Of a stretch of DNA of 64,000 nt, positions 25,883 through 34,337 are shown one piece after another. A program made the position numbers and the translations under genes. Origin of the DNA: Rhodoblastus sp963703385 (GTDB lineage: Bacteria; Pseudomonadota; Alphaproteobacteria; Rhizobiales; Beijerinckiaceae). The stretch's first letter is position 1; the number at the start of each line of letters is the position of its first letter. Where the stretch lies: assembly GCA_963703385.1 (NCBI GenBank), contig OY969816.1:2480001-2544000 (forward strand). Direction: 5' to 3'. The notes beneath the pieces were generated by a model. The model worked only from the letters and a program-made list of their open reading frames with translations. It had not been told where the DNA came from and searched no databases.

Positions 25883-26962
25883 ATGAGCACCGCCACGACC
25901 CGGCGCCGCGCCATTGAGAGCGGAATTCCCGATCCATTTCCGTTCATGCATCCTTTATTGAAGAAAAATTACGGAGCATGGGCGTGGCATGACCGCCCGC
26001 GGCCTGGCGTGCTGCATCACGTCGCCAAAAGCGGCGACGAGATCTGGACGGTGCGCGCCGGCACCCAGCGCCAGATGGATGTCTTCACCATCAGGAAGCT
26101 GTGCGACATCGCCGACAAATTTTCGGACGGGCATTTCCGCTTCACCGTGCGCTCCAACATCGAGTTCCTGCTCGCCGACAAGGCGAGGGTCGATCCCTTG
26201 ATCGAAGAATTGGGCCACAATGGCTTTCCGGTTGGCGCCACCGGCAATTCGGTGTCGATGATCTCCCACACCCAGGGCTGGCTGCACTGCGATATTCCTG
26301 GCACCGACGCCTCCGGCATGGTGAAGGGACTCATGGAGATGCTGCACCATGAATACACCCACGAGGAAATGCCGAACCGCGTGAAGATCACTTCCTCCTG
26401 CTGCCAGATCAACTGCGGCGGGCAGGGCGATATCTCCATCAACGTGCAATATACCAAGCCGCCGAAGATCAACCATGATCTGGTGTCAAAAGTCTGCGAA
26501 CGCCCGGCGGTCGTCGCGCGCTGCCCCGTGGCAGCCATTCGCCCGGCGCTGGTCGACGGCAAACCGTCCCTCGAGATTGACGAGCAGAAGTGCGTGTGCT
26601 GCGGCGCTTGTTACGCGCCCTGTCCACCGATGCAGATCAACGGCCTGGATTCGACCAAGATCGCCATCTGGGTTGGCGGCAAGCACTCCAACGCGCGCTC
26701 GAAGCCAGCCTTTCACAAACTTGTGGTGGCCGAACTGCCGAACAATCCGCCGCACTGGCCGGAAGTCAATGAAGCCGTGAAGAGAATTCTCGACGCTTAC
26801 AAGAACAATGCCCGTGACTGGGAGCGTATCGGCGAGTGGATCGAACGTATCGGCTGGCCGCGGTTCTTTGAATTGACCGGATTTGGCTTCACCAAGTTCC
26901 ATGTCGACGACTGGATCGGCGCGCGCAAGACGATGAATATGTCGGCGCATGTCCGGTTCTGA
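25883..26962 (+). CDS. dsrB: Dissimilatory sulfite reductase beta subunit DsrB
   Basis: 359 residues. ITSSCCQINCGGQGDISIN gives the siroheme/cluster cysteines, and a ferredoxin domain follows (ARCPVAAI, CVCCGACYAPCPPM). The C-terminal FHVDDWIGARKTMNMSAH is typical. It pairs with DsrA. In classical sulfur oxidisers dsrEFH would come next, but here a 200-base gap with a strong hairpin leads directly to dsrC. Confidence 0.94.
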   Translation: MSTATTRRRAIESGIPDPFPFMHPLLKKNYGAWAWHDRPRPGVLHHVAKSGDEIWTVRAGTQRQMDVFTIRKLCDIADKFSDGHFRFTVRSNIEFLLADKARVDPLIEELGHNGFPVGATGNSVSMISHTQGWLHCDIPGTDASGMVKGLMEMLHHEYTHEEMPNRVKITSSCCQINCGGQGDISINVQYTKPPKINHDLVSKVCERPAVVARCPVAAIRPALVDGKPSLEIDEQKCVCCGACYAPCPPMQINGLDSTKIAIWVGGKHSNARSKPAFHKLVVAELPNNPPHWPEVNEAVKRILDAYKNNARDWERIGEWIERIGWPRFFELTGFGFTKFHVDDWIGARKTMNMSAHVRF

Positions 26963-27000
26963 TCGGTTGGCGTGACGAAAGCGGCGCCAGTCGCCAGGAT

Positions 27001-27027
27001 CCACCCCGGCGGCCGCCGCCGGGGTGG
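27001..27027. other. Strong stem-loop between dsrB and dsrC
   Basis: A perfect 12-bp stem, CCACCCCGGCGG paired with CCGCCGGGGTGG, around CCG. There is no T-run behind it. It may protect the dsrAB message or reduce read-through into dsrC, or mark the scar where dsrEFH was lost. Confidence 0.6.
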
Positions 27028-27160
27028 GTCGGCGCCGATCGAGCGCATCTGTTCTGTCGGAAAATGGCGGCAATCCTGCAACATGCGGTTCGCGCATGAT
27101 CGGTTTATCTGCGAGTTCGTCTTCGCTTGGCTTTGAACTGCAAACATCACGGAGGAAAGA

Positions 27161-27496
27161 ATGTCGGGTTATGATGTAAACGGCGCGGCCGTCGATCACG
27201 ACGAAGAAGGTTATCTCACGGACATCGGCCAGTGGACGAAGGACGTCGGCGATATCATCGCCAAGGCCGAAAAGATCGACATGACGGACGAGCACTGGGT
27301 GGTCGTCAACTTCCTGCGCGATTACTACGACGAATATCAGATCGCTCCGGCCGTCCGCATCCTGGTCAAGGAAATGACCAAGAAGTACGGCAAGGACAAG
27401 GGCGACCAGAAGGCGCTTTACGCCCTGTTCCCTTATGGCCCGGCCAAGCAGGCCTGCAAGATCGCGGGTCTCCCCAAGCCGACCGGCTGTATCTGA
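27161..27496 (+). CDS. dsrC: DsrC sulfur-carrier protein
   Basis: 111 residues of the DsrC/TusE family. The flexible C-terminal arm is complete: two cysteines separated by ten residues (AC-x10-CI, in KQACKIAGLPKPTGCI), the penultimate one being CysA. These carry the trisulfide that DsrAB acts on. The middle (WVVVNFLRDYYDEYQIAPAVRILVKEM) is typical. A GGAGG site precedes the ATG. It looks functional. Confidence 0.95.
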   Translation: MSGYDVNGAAVDHDEEGYLTDIGQWTKDVGDIIAKAEKIDMTDEHWVVVNFLRDYYDEYQIAPAVRILVKEMTKKYGKDKGDQKALYALFPYGPAKQACKIAGLPKPTGCI

Positions 27497-27603
27497 CCAA
27501 AGGTTCGTGATCCGGAACGCCGGAAGAGCGCCGGATCGGGAGGAAACGATGGTGACGATTATCAACGCGACGGCGTTCTACGCCGCGTCGCGGCCGTTAG
27601 TCT

Positions 27604-27828
27604 TTGCCCTCGGCAGGCGCATATGGCTTCAAAGAGGTCGCCGAAGAGCACGGCGTGACCCACATGGCGGCGATCTGCGCCATCTGCAAGGCGCAGTTCT
27701 CGAAAGTGCTTCCGCAATATGGCTTCGATCGCGAGGCGATCGTCAGCGTCCACCAGATGGTTTCGAATGCGATCATCCTGACCGGCTCGGTGCAGGAGAA
27801 GGAATTGGAGGAGTCCCACCATGAATGA
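27604..27828 (+). pseudogene. dsrK: DsrK C-terminal remnant (with a foreign or fused 5' end)
   Basis: The frame gives GVTHMAAICAICKAQFSKVLPQYGFD then IVSVHQMVSNAIILTG, which fits the last 60 residues of DsrK, the heterodisulfide-reductase-like subunit of DsrMKJOP. It sits just upstream of dsrL, where dsrK is expected. The rest of DsrK (about 450 residues) and all of DsrM are missing. A different ORF starts at an ATG at 27549 with a perfect GGGAGGAA site and runs out of frame across the junction, so a deletion has joined the start of another gene to the dsrK tail near 27600. The frame overlaps dsrL. Confidence 0.65.
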
Positions 27829-29776
27829 AACGGCGCCCAAAAAGGACCTCACGTTTCGTCGATTCAAGAGCGGCGAATCGATGTGGAATTGGCCGGATCT
27901 GACGGCAAAGATCTTCCAGCAGGACAAGAGCTACAAGTGCCCGACCTATGTGCATCGCGCCCCGCCGTGCCAGGGCTCGTGCCCGTCGGGCCACGACATT
28001 CGCGGCTGGCTCTCCATCGCGCGCGGCATGGACAAGCCGCCGGTCGCCGGCCAGGCCTGGCAGGAATACGCTTTTCATCGCATGGTCGAGGCCAATCCCT
28101 TCCCGGCGAGCATGGGCCGCGTCTGCCCGGCGCCTTGCGAGGACGGCTGCAACCGCAACGAGGTCGATGATTTCGTCGGCATCAACGGCGTCGAGCAATA
28201 TGTCGGCGACTGGGCGATCGAGCACCAGCTCGCCCTGCCGGCCCCGGCCGCGCTTTCCGGCAAGAAGGTCGCCGTCATCGGCGGCGGCCCGGCCGGCCTT
28301 TCGGCGGCGTGGTTCCTGCGCAGCAGGGGCCATGCCGTCACGATCTTCGAGGCGCATGAGCAGCTCGGCGGCATGATGCGCTTCGGCATTCCGGGCTATC
28401 GCACGCCGCGCGAGATGCTCGACGCCGAAATCTCGCGCATCACCTCGCTCGAGGGCGTCACGGTGCGGACCGGCGTGCGCGTCGGCTCCGACGTCAAGAT
28501 GGAGGAGCTGGAGCGCGATTATGACGCGATCTTCTGGGGCATCGGCGCGCAAAAAGGCCGGCCGCTCCCCGTTCCCGGCGCCGACGCGGTCAATTGCATC
28601 ACCGGCGTCGAATTCCTCGACGCCTTCAACAATGGCTGGGCGCTCTCGACCGCCAAGAACATCGTGGTCGTCGGCGGCGGCGACACCTCGATCGACGTCG
28701 CCTCGGTCGCCCGCCGCATCGGCCACATCAAGGCCCAGCACGAGCATGACACCGCAACCGCTGCGACCCATGGCTACACCGCCCATGACGTCACCGGCGC
28801 GCTCGCCCGCGAGGGCGTGAAGGCGACCCTGACCTCGCTGTTCCCGATCGAACAGATGACCGCCGCCGAGCGCGAGCGCGAGGACGCCAAGCGCGAGGGC
28901 GTCGACATCAAGGGCAGCGTGATGCCTTTGGAAGTCGTCAAGGGCATGGACGGCAGCGCCATCGGCCTGAAAATGTGCCAGTGCACGATGAAGGGCAATG
29001 CGCCGCAGCCGATCGAGGGCACCGAATTCATGCTGGAATGCGACATGATCATCTCGGCGATCGGCCAGATGGCCGACCTCGCGGATGGCCTGGAAAAGCT
29101 CGATAACGGCCGCAGCGCCATCGCCATCGACAATGTCTACAGGGTCAAGGGCACGACCAAGCATTTCGCCGGCGGCGACGCGATCCGCCCGCATCTGCTG
29201 ACCACCGCCATCGGCCACGGCCGCGTCGCGGCGCAGACCATCGACCACTTCCTGGGCGGCGCGCTCGAAGAGAAGCGTCCGAGGGTCGACGTCCACCAGT
29301 TCAACCTGCTCGAGGAGCTGCACCAGCGCCATCTCGAACCGGCGCCCTACGATCATGCGCAGAGCCGCGGCACGTCGTCCGCCAAATACGCGGTCCACAA
29401 TTACGAGGATCGCGGCGCGAGCCAGATCATCCCGCACAGCGCCTTGTTCAAGGGACATTTCACTTTTTTCGCCCGCAACAAGCGCGATGAGCGCCATGTG
29501 GACGCCGAACATGTGATGGGCGATTTCGCCGAGCGCATCGTCGCGTTCAGCGAGGCGCAGGCCCAGCAGGAAGGCAAGCGCTGCATGTCCTGCGGCATGT
29601 GCTTCGAATGCGACAATTGCGTGATCTTCTGCCCGCAGACGGCGGTGTCGCGCGTGCCGAAGAAGGATCGCGCGGTCGGCCGCTATGTCCAGACCGACTA
29701 CAAGAAATGCATCGGCTGCCATATCTGCGCCGATGTCTGCCCGACCGGCTATATCCAGATGGGTCTCGGTGAGTGA
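27821..29776 (+). CDS. dsrL: DsrL, iron-sulfur flavoprotein NAD(P)H oxidoreductase
   Basis: 651 residues, GltD-like. An N-terminal cysteine-rich domain (CPTYVHRAPPCQGSCPSGHDI, then VCPAPCEDGC), an FAD fold (VAVIGGGPAGLSAA near residue 150), an NAD(P) fold (VVVGGGDTSIDVA near residue 281), and a C-terminal double [4Fe-4S] domain (CMSCGMCFECDNCVIFCP near 588; CIGCHICADVCP near 630) are all present. DsrL is the electron partner of DsrAB and is a marker of sulfur-oxidising systems. It overlaps the dsrK remnant by 8 bases. It looks intact. Confidence 0.92.
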   Translation: MNETAPKKDLTFRRFKSGESMWNWPDLTAKIFQQDKSYKCPTYVHRAPPCQGSCPSGHDIRGWLSIARGMDKPPVAGQAWQEYAFHRMVEANPFPASMGRVCPAPCEDGCNRNEVDDFVGINGVEQYVGDWAIEHQLALPAPAALSGKKVAVIGGGPAGLSAAWFLRSRGHAVTIFEAHEQLGGMMRFGIPGYRTPREMLDAEISRITSLEGVTVRTGVRVGSDVKMEELERDYDAIFWGIGAQKGRPLPVPGADAVNCITGVEFLDAFNNGWALSTAKNIVVVGGGDTSIDVASVARRIGHIKAQHEHDTATAATHGYTAHDVTGALAREGVKATLTSLFPIEQMTAAEREREDAKREGVDIKGSVMPLEVVKGMDGSAIGLKMCQCTMKGNAPQPIEGTEFMLECDMIISAIGQMADLADGLEKLDNGRSAIAIDNVYRVKGTTKHFAGGDAIRPHLLTTAIGHGRVAAQTIDHFLGGALEEKRPRVDVHQFNLLEELHQRHLEPAPYDHAQSRGTSSAKYAVHNYEDRGASQIIPHSALFKGHFTFFARNKRDERHVDAEHVMGDFAERIVAFSEAQAQQEGKRCMSCGMCFECDNCVIFCPQTAVSRVPKKDRAVGRYVQTDYKKCIGCHICADVCPTGYIQMGLGE

Positions 29777-29777
29777 G

Positions 29778-29975
29778 ATGCGCTTTCTGAGCAAAATCCT
29801 GGTCGCGGTTGTGCTCCTCGTCGCAGCCGCGATCGCGCTTCCGGGCGGTCCTTCCGGCTCGTTGCCGGGCGGTTCCGCCGGCTCGTTGCTGGGCGGCTCC
29901 GCCAGCTCCTTGCTGGGCGGCTCCGCCGCTTGGGCCGCCGAAGCCGCCGCAGCGGAAGCCGGGGCGGCGGCATGA
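29778..29975 (+). pseudogene. Signal-peptide ORF at the dsrJ position, probable remnant
   Basis: 65 residues: MRFLSKILVAVVLLVAAAIALPG is a signal peptide or membrane helix, followed by three to four imperfect GGSAGSLLGGSA repeats and an Ala-rich tail. In other organisms dsrJ, a triheme cytochrome c with an N-terminal signal helix, follows dsrL. No CxxCH motif remains here. The ORF overlaps dsrN by ATGA. Either it is what is left after dsrJ-dsrO-dsrP were deleted, or it is a small secreted protein in its own right. Confidence 0.45.
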
Positions 29976-30200
29976 CGCGATTGTTCGTTTCGGCGGCGGC
30001 GAAGTCCTCCGGCAAGACGACGATCACGCTGGGCCTCGCCGCTGCGCTGTTGGCGCGCGGCCCGAAAGTCCAGACCTTCAAGAAGGGGCCGGATTATATC
30101 GATCCGATGTGGCTGGCGCGGGCTTCGGGCCGCGCGAGCTACAATCTCGATTTCAACACCCAAAGCCCAACCGAAATCCTTGGCCTGTACGCGCGCGCCT
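29972..30200 (+). pseudogene. dsrN: DsrN (CobB/CbiA-type amidase), truncated by IS
   Basis: The first 75 residues are a clear CobB/DsrN start: MTRLFVSAAAKSSGKTTITLGLAAAL with its Walker A motif, FKKGPDYIDPMWL, and YNLDFNTQSPTEILGLYAR. DsrN amidates siroheme for sulfite reductase. Homology ends abruptly near 30198, where an IS3-family remnant begins on the other strand, so about 380 residues are missing. A siroheme amide made elsewhere, or none, would be used by DsrAB. Confidence 0.8.
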
Positions 30201-30321
30201 CATGCTCTTTCAGCACGCCAATAATCTGCTGTTCCGTGAACCGTGCACGCTTCATCGGTCCGTCCTTCGTCAGGCCGGACTCTAAGCGCTCGTGGAGGAA
30301 CTTTGCAGTGGCAGGTCACTA
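30197..30321 (-). mobile_element. IS3-family remnant (start of orfA plus terminal end)
   Basis: On the minus strand the ORF from 30255 reads MKRARFTEQQIIGVLKEHEA, the hallmark start of OrfA of an IS3-family (IS407-like) element. The outer end with TGACCTGCC (inverse of 30311-30319) looks like the terminal repeat. Only about 125 bases of the element remain. It separates the dsr cluster from kdpE and probably marks an IS-driven deletion. Confidence 0.8.
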
Positions 30322-30334
30322 AATTTCACCGCCT

Positions 30335-31021
30335 TCAATCCTCCGTCCACAATCGGTAGCCGACGCCCGGCTCGGTCAGGATCAGTTTCGGCAATTCCGG
30401 CTTGGCTTCGATCTTGGCGCGCAATTGTCCGACGAAGACGCGGAGATAGGGCGTGTCCTGGGCGTGGGCCGGTCCCCAGACATTGAGCAGAATCTGGCGA
30501 TGGGTCGCCACGCGGCCGGCGTGATGGACCAGGAAGGCGAGCAGGTCATATTCCTTGGGCGTCAGCTTTACCGGCGCGCCGTCGCGCGTCACGAGGCGGC
30601 GCTCCAGGTCGATGCGCAACCCGTCGGCCTCGAAAACGACCGGCTTCGCCTGCTCATGGGCGGCGAGCCGCGCCGCCGCACGCAGCCGCGCCAGAAGCTC
30701 GCCGATCTTGAACGGCTTTTCGACATAGTCGTTGGCGCCGCAGTCCAAAGCCTCGATTTTCTCCGCCTCGCGGTCGCGGGCGGACAGCACGATGATGGGC
30801 CGGTTTGAAAAAGCGCGCGCCTTGAGCAGAACCTCCTTGCCATCCATGTCGGGCAGGCCGAGGTCGAGGATGACGAGGTCGGGCGCGGCGGTGGCGATCA
30901 TGTGCAGCGCCTCGCGGCCGGTCCGCGCATGAATCACCGCATAGTCCGAGGCCTCCAGCGCCGTGGTGAGGAATTTCAGGATCTGTTCCTCGTCGTCGAC
31001 GATCAGGACGCGCTGTTTCAT
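30335..31021 (-). CDS. kdpE: KdpE response regulator
   Basis: 228 residues, OmpR class. The receiver domain has the phosphorylated Asp in LVILDLGLPDMDG (about residue 52) and the conserved Lys in NDYVEKPFKIGEL; the C-terminal winged helix ends YLRVFVGQLRAKIEAKPELPKLI and a VGYRLW tail, as in KdpE. With KdpD it activates kdp transcription at low K+ or high osmolarity. It overlaps kdpD by ATGA. Confidence 0.93.
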   Translation of the reverse strand: MKQRVLIVDDEEQILKFLTTALEASDYAVIHARTGREALHMIATAAPDLVILDLGLPDMDGKEVLLKARAFSNRPIIVLSARDREAEKIEALDCGANDYVEKPFKIGELLARLRAAARLAAHEQAKPVVFEADGLRIDLERRLVTRDGAPVKLTPKEYDLLAFLVHHAGRVATHRQILLNVWGPAHAQDTPYLRVFVGQLRAKIEAKPELPKLILTEPGVGYRLWTED

Positions 31022-33711
31022 GCCGGCAGCCTCTCCTTGATCTCGGCCACGGGGAAGCGCAGCACGATCCGGGTTCCGCGCCGGCGCGCCGCCGGGCTCT
31101 GCGCTTCGATCGTTCCGCCCATCGCCTCGACCAGCCCCTTGCAGATGGAGAGGCCGAGCCCCGTCCCGGCCTTGCGCCCGTCCGCCTTGCCGCCGCGATA
31201 GAATTTCTCGAACACGCGGGTAAGGTCCGCCGGCTTGATTCCCGGCCCGTCGTCGGTGACGGTGATCACGGCCTGAGCGCCCTCGCGGCGCGCATGGACG
31301 ACGGCCCTGGAGCCGCCACCATATTTATGGGCGTTGTCGAGCAGGTTGAACAGAACCTGCTCGAGCAACTGGGCGTCCCCGCGAATATAAGGCAAGTCCG
31401 GCGCCAACGAGGTTTCTATGCTTTCCGCGCCAAAGGCCCTGCGACCGCGCTCGACGGCGTTGCGGATGCAGTCGGCGGCGTCGAGATAATCCCGCCGCGC
31501 CTTCAGCGCGCCCGATTCGATGCGCGACATATCGAGCAGATTGGCGATGAAGCGGGTCAGGCGCTCCGTCTCCTCCTCGGCGGAAGCCAGCAATTCCTCT
31601 CTCTTTTCCGGCGGCAGACGGTCGCGCAATTGCCGCAGGGTTGAAATCGCCCCGGAAATGGTCGCCAGCGGCGTGCGCAGGTCGTGAGACAGCGAGGAGA
31701 GCAGCGTCATGCGCAGCCTTTCATTGTCTTCGAGCGCCGCCGCGCGCACCGCCTCGCCGATGAGCAGCGAGCGGTCGACGGCGAGCGCCGTCTGCTCCAG
31801 CAGCGCGGTCAAGGCGCGTTCGAATTCGGGGGTCGGCGCCTCGCCGCGCGCCATCGGCTCGAAGCCGAAGACGCCAACCGCCCCGCGCGGGGTGAGGAGC
31901 GGCCGGAACTGCTTGGCGAGGGTCGGCAGCGTATCGGTGCGCCAGCCGGCGATTTCCTTTTTGGAAAAAGCCCAACGCGCGGCGCTCATTTCGCCCTCGT
32001 TCAGCTCGACGTCGGGAGGCCAGGCGATGCGAAGCTGCAAATCCCCGTCTTCCGGGATCAGCAGCGCCACGGCGCCGCCGGCGATTTTTTGCAGATGGGC
32101 CGCCGCGGCCCAAAGCACATCGTCGAGCTTGGCGGCGCCGGCCAATTTGCGCGAGAAATCATAAAGCGATTCCGAATGCTGGGCGCGTTGCCGCACCGCC
32201 TCGGTCTGGTCGTGCACGCGGCCGGCCAAGGTGCCGGTGAAGACCGCGACCATGAGAAAGACCAGCAGCGACAAAAGCTCCTGCGGCGATGCGACGGTGA
32301 AGGTGTAGATCGGCGGAATGAAGAAGAAATTATAGGCCAGGAAGGACAGGAGCGAGGCGGCGACCGCGGACCACAGGCCATAAAAAACCGCGCAGCCGAG
32401 CACCGCCAGCAGGAAGACCATCGACAGGTTGGGCAGCTTGAGGAAGAACGAAAGCGCTTCGCCGGCGCCAACCGCGCAAGCCACGGCGACGACCGGCGCG
32501 ATCATGCCGGGGAACAGCCCCTTGGGTCTCGGAGGTTTCCACCGCAACGCCGCGCGCGGCGCCTCGCTTTCCGGCGTCGTGATGACCTGAACGGCGATGT
32601 CGCTCGCCCGCCGGACCATCTGGTCCGAAAAGCTTTGACCCAGGCGCCGGCGCAGCCAGCCGGCGCGCGAGCGTCCGACAATGATCTGGGTGACGTTTTC
32701 GCGCCGCGCATAGCGCAGAACCTCCCCCACGCTGTCGCTGGCGCTCAGGCGCTGGCTTTGCGCGCCCAGCCGCTCCGCCTGCTGCAGGGCGTCGTCGATT
32801 CTTTTGAGCCGAACCGGATCCGTCTCCTCATGCCCCATGCGCTCGACATGGATGACGACCCAGGAGGCGTTGAGCTTGGTCGCCATGCGGCCCGCCGTGC
32901 GAACCAAAATTTCGGCGCGGTCGTCGGGGCCGATGCAGACCAGCAGATAATCAGAGGTCTCCCAGGGCCCTTCGATGGCGTTCTGCCGCAGAAAAGCGAC
33001 CATCTGGTCGTCCACGCGATCGGCGGTGCTGCGCAGCGCCAGTTCGCGCAAGGCGGTGAGATTGCTCGGCGTGAAAAAATTCTGCACGGCGCGGCGCGCG
33101 GTCTGCGGCAGATAAACCTTGCCCTCATGCAGACGCTGGATCAGTTCCTCCGGCGTGATATCGACAAGAACCACGTCCTGGGCGTTCTGGAGCACGCTGT
33201 CGGGCACGGTCTCCCGTACGGCGACGCCGGTCACCCGGCTGACCACATCGGCCAGGCTTTCGAGATGCTGGACGTTGAGCGCCGTCCACACGTCGATACG
33301 CGCGTCGAGCAGTTCCTCGACATCCTGCCAGCGCTTGGGATGGCGGCTTTCCGGCGCATTGGTGTGGGCGAGTTCGTCCACCACGATCAGCGCCGGGCGG
33401 CGCTTGAGCGCCGCGTCGAGGTCGAATTCCTCCAGCTCGCGTCCGCGATAGGGGATTTTTTTGCGCGGCAGAATGTCCTGGCCTTCGAGCAGAACGGCGG
33501 TCTCGGCGCGGCCGTGGGTTTCGACGAGGCCGATCACCACGTCAGTCCCGTCGTTTTTGAGGCGCTTGGCCGCGGCCAGCATGGCGTAAGTCTTCCCCAC
33601 GCCGGGCGCGGCGCCGAGGAAGACCTTCAGTTTGCCGCGCCCTTCGCGTCCCGCGAGAGCCAGCAGCGCTTCGGGGTCGGGGCGGCGATCGAGTTCGCGC
33701 TCTGTCGCCAT
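31018..33711 (-). CDS. kdpD: KdpD sensor histidine kinase
   Basis: 897 residues. An N-terminal KdpD domain (GRGKLKVFLGAAPGVGKTYAML with Walker A; VDELAHTNAPESRHPKRWQDVEELL), a USP-like domain, four transmembrane helices around residue 400-500, a GAF region, and the histidine kinase core with SSLSHDLRTPLA (phosphorylated His near residue 680) and the ATP-binding motifs (NLLDNAHKYG, GTGLGLSI). All domains are complete. It senses K+ limitation and phosphorylates KdpE. Confidence 0.94.
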   Translation of the reverse strand: MATERELDRRPDPEALLALAGREGRGKLKVFLGAAPGVGKTYAMLAAAKRLKNDGTDVVIGLVETHGRAETAVLLEGQDILPRKKIPYRGRELEEFDLDAALKRRPALIVVDELAHTNAPESRHPKRWQDVEELLDARIDVWTALNVQHLESLADVVSRVTGVAVRETVPDSVLQNAQDVVLVDITPEELIQRLHEGKVYLPQTARRAVQNFFTPSNLTALRELALRSTADRVDDQMVAFLRQNAIEGPWETSDYLLVCIGPDDRAEILVRTAGRMATKLNASWVVIHVERMGHEETDPVRLKRIDDALQQAERLGAQSQRLSASDSVGEVLRYARRENVTQIIVGRSRAGWLRRRLGQSFSDQMVRRASDIAVQVITTPESEAPRAALRWKPPRPKGLFPGMIAPVVAVACAVGAGEALSFFLKLPNLSMVFLLAVLGCAVFYGLWSAVAASLLSFLAYNFFFIPPIYTFTVASPQELLSLLVFLMVAVFTGTLAGRVHDQTEAVRQRAQHSESLYDFSRKLAGAAKLDDVLWAAAAHLQKIAGGAVALLIPEDGDLQLRIAWPPDVELNEGEMSAARWAFSKKEIAGWRTDTLPTLAKQFRPLLTPRGAVGVFGFEPMARGEAPTPEFERALTALLEQTALAVDRSLLIGEAVRAAALEDNERLRMTLLSSLSHDLRTPLATISGAISTLRQLRDRLPPEKREELLASAEEETERLTRFIANLLDMSRIESGALKARRDYLDAADCIRNAVERGRRAFGAESIETSLAPDLPYIRGDAQLLEQVLFNLLDNAHKYGGGSRAVVHARREGAQAVITVTDDGPGIKPADLTRVFEKFYRGGKADGRKAGTGLGLSICKGLVEAMGGTIEAQSPAARRRGTRIVLRFPVAEIKERLPA

Positions 33712-33727
33712 GCCTTATTCTAGCGCG

Positions 33728-34327
33728 TCATTTAAGCTCGTCGAGCGCCAGATTCAGCTTGAGCACATTGACCCGCGGCTCGCCGAAAAACCCCAGCCAG
33801 GGATTTCGGATATGGGCGAGAACGAGATTGCGCACCGTTCCCGCATCGAGACCGCGCGCCTTGGCGACGTCCGGCGCCTGAAGAAGAGCGTTTTCCGGCG
33901 AAATGTCCGGATCGAGCCCGGAGGCCGAAGTGGTCAGCGCGTCGGCTGGCAGCGGCCCGGTCCAGCCTTCCGCGCGTTTGGCCTCGACGCCCGCCTTCAC
34001 CCGGTCGATCAGCGCCTTGCTGGTCGGCCCGAGATTGGAGCCGCTGGAATTGTCGGCGTTATAGGGGGCGTCCACGGTCTTGCTGGGGTCTTTCGGGTCA
34101 GGCGCGCTGGTCGCCGAGGGGCGCGGATGGAAATAGTTCGCCGAGGCGAAATTCTGCCCGATCAATGCCGAGCCGACGACCTTGCCGTCGCGCAGGATCA
34201 GCGAGCCGCCGGCCTGTCGGGGGAACAGGACGGAAGCGATTCCGGTCATGGCCAGCGGATAGGCGAGGCCGGTGAGTAAAGTGAACAGCGCCAGCAGAAC
34301 GACGGCGGGACGGAAATGAGCGAGCAT
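33728..34327 (-). CDS. kdpC: KdpC, K+-transporting ATPase subunit C
   Basis: 199 residues. One N-terminal membrane helix (FRPAVVLLALFTLLTGLAYPLAM), then the conserved FPRQAGGSLI, GSALIGQNF, YFHPRPSA, the SSGSNLGPTSKAL motif and the C-terminal PWLGFFGEPRVNVLKLNLAL. KdpC stabilises the KdpFABC complex. The ATG at 34327 gives the normal start; upstream codons belong to the end of kdpB. Confidence 0.94.
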   Translation of the reverse strand: MLAHFRPAVVLLALFTLLTGLAYPLAMTGIASVLFPRQAGGSLILRDGKVVGSALIGQNFASANYFHPRPSATSAPDPKDPSKTVDAPYNADNSSGSNLGPTSKALIDRVKAGVEAKRAEGWTGPLPADALTTSASGLDPDISPENALLQAPDVAKARGLDAGTVRNLVLAHIRNPWLGFFGEPRVNVLKLNLALDELK

Positions 34328-34337
34328 GGCCTTCTCC

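Noticed and set aside
27773..30163. 796-codon open frame on the minus strand
   Set aside because: It is the mirror of dsrL in high-GC DNA; the plus strand has full DsrL domain structure and the minus product has no motif.
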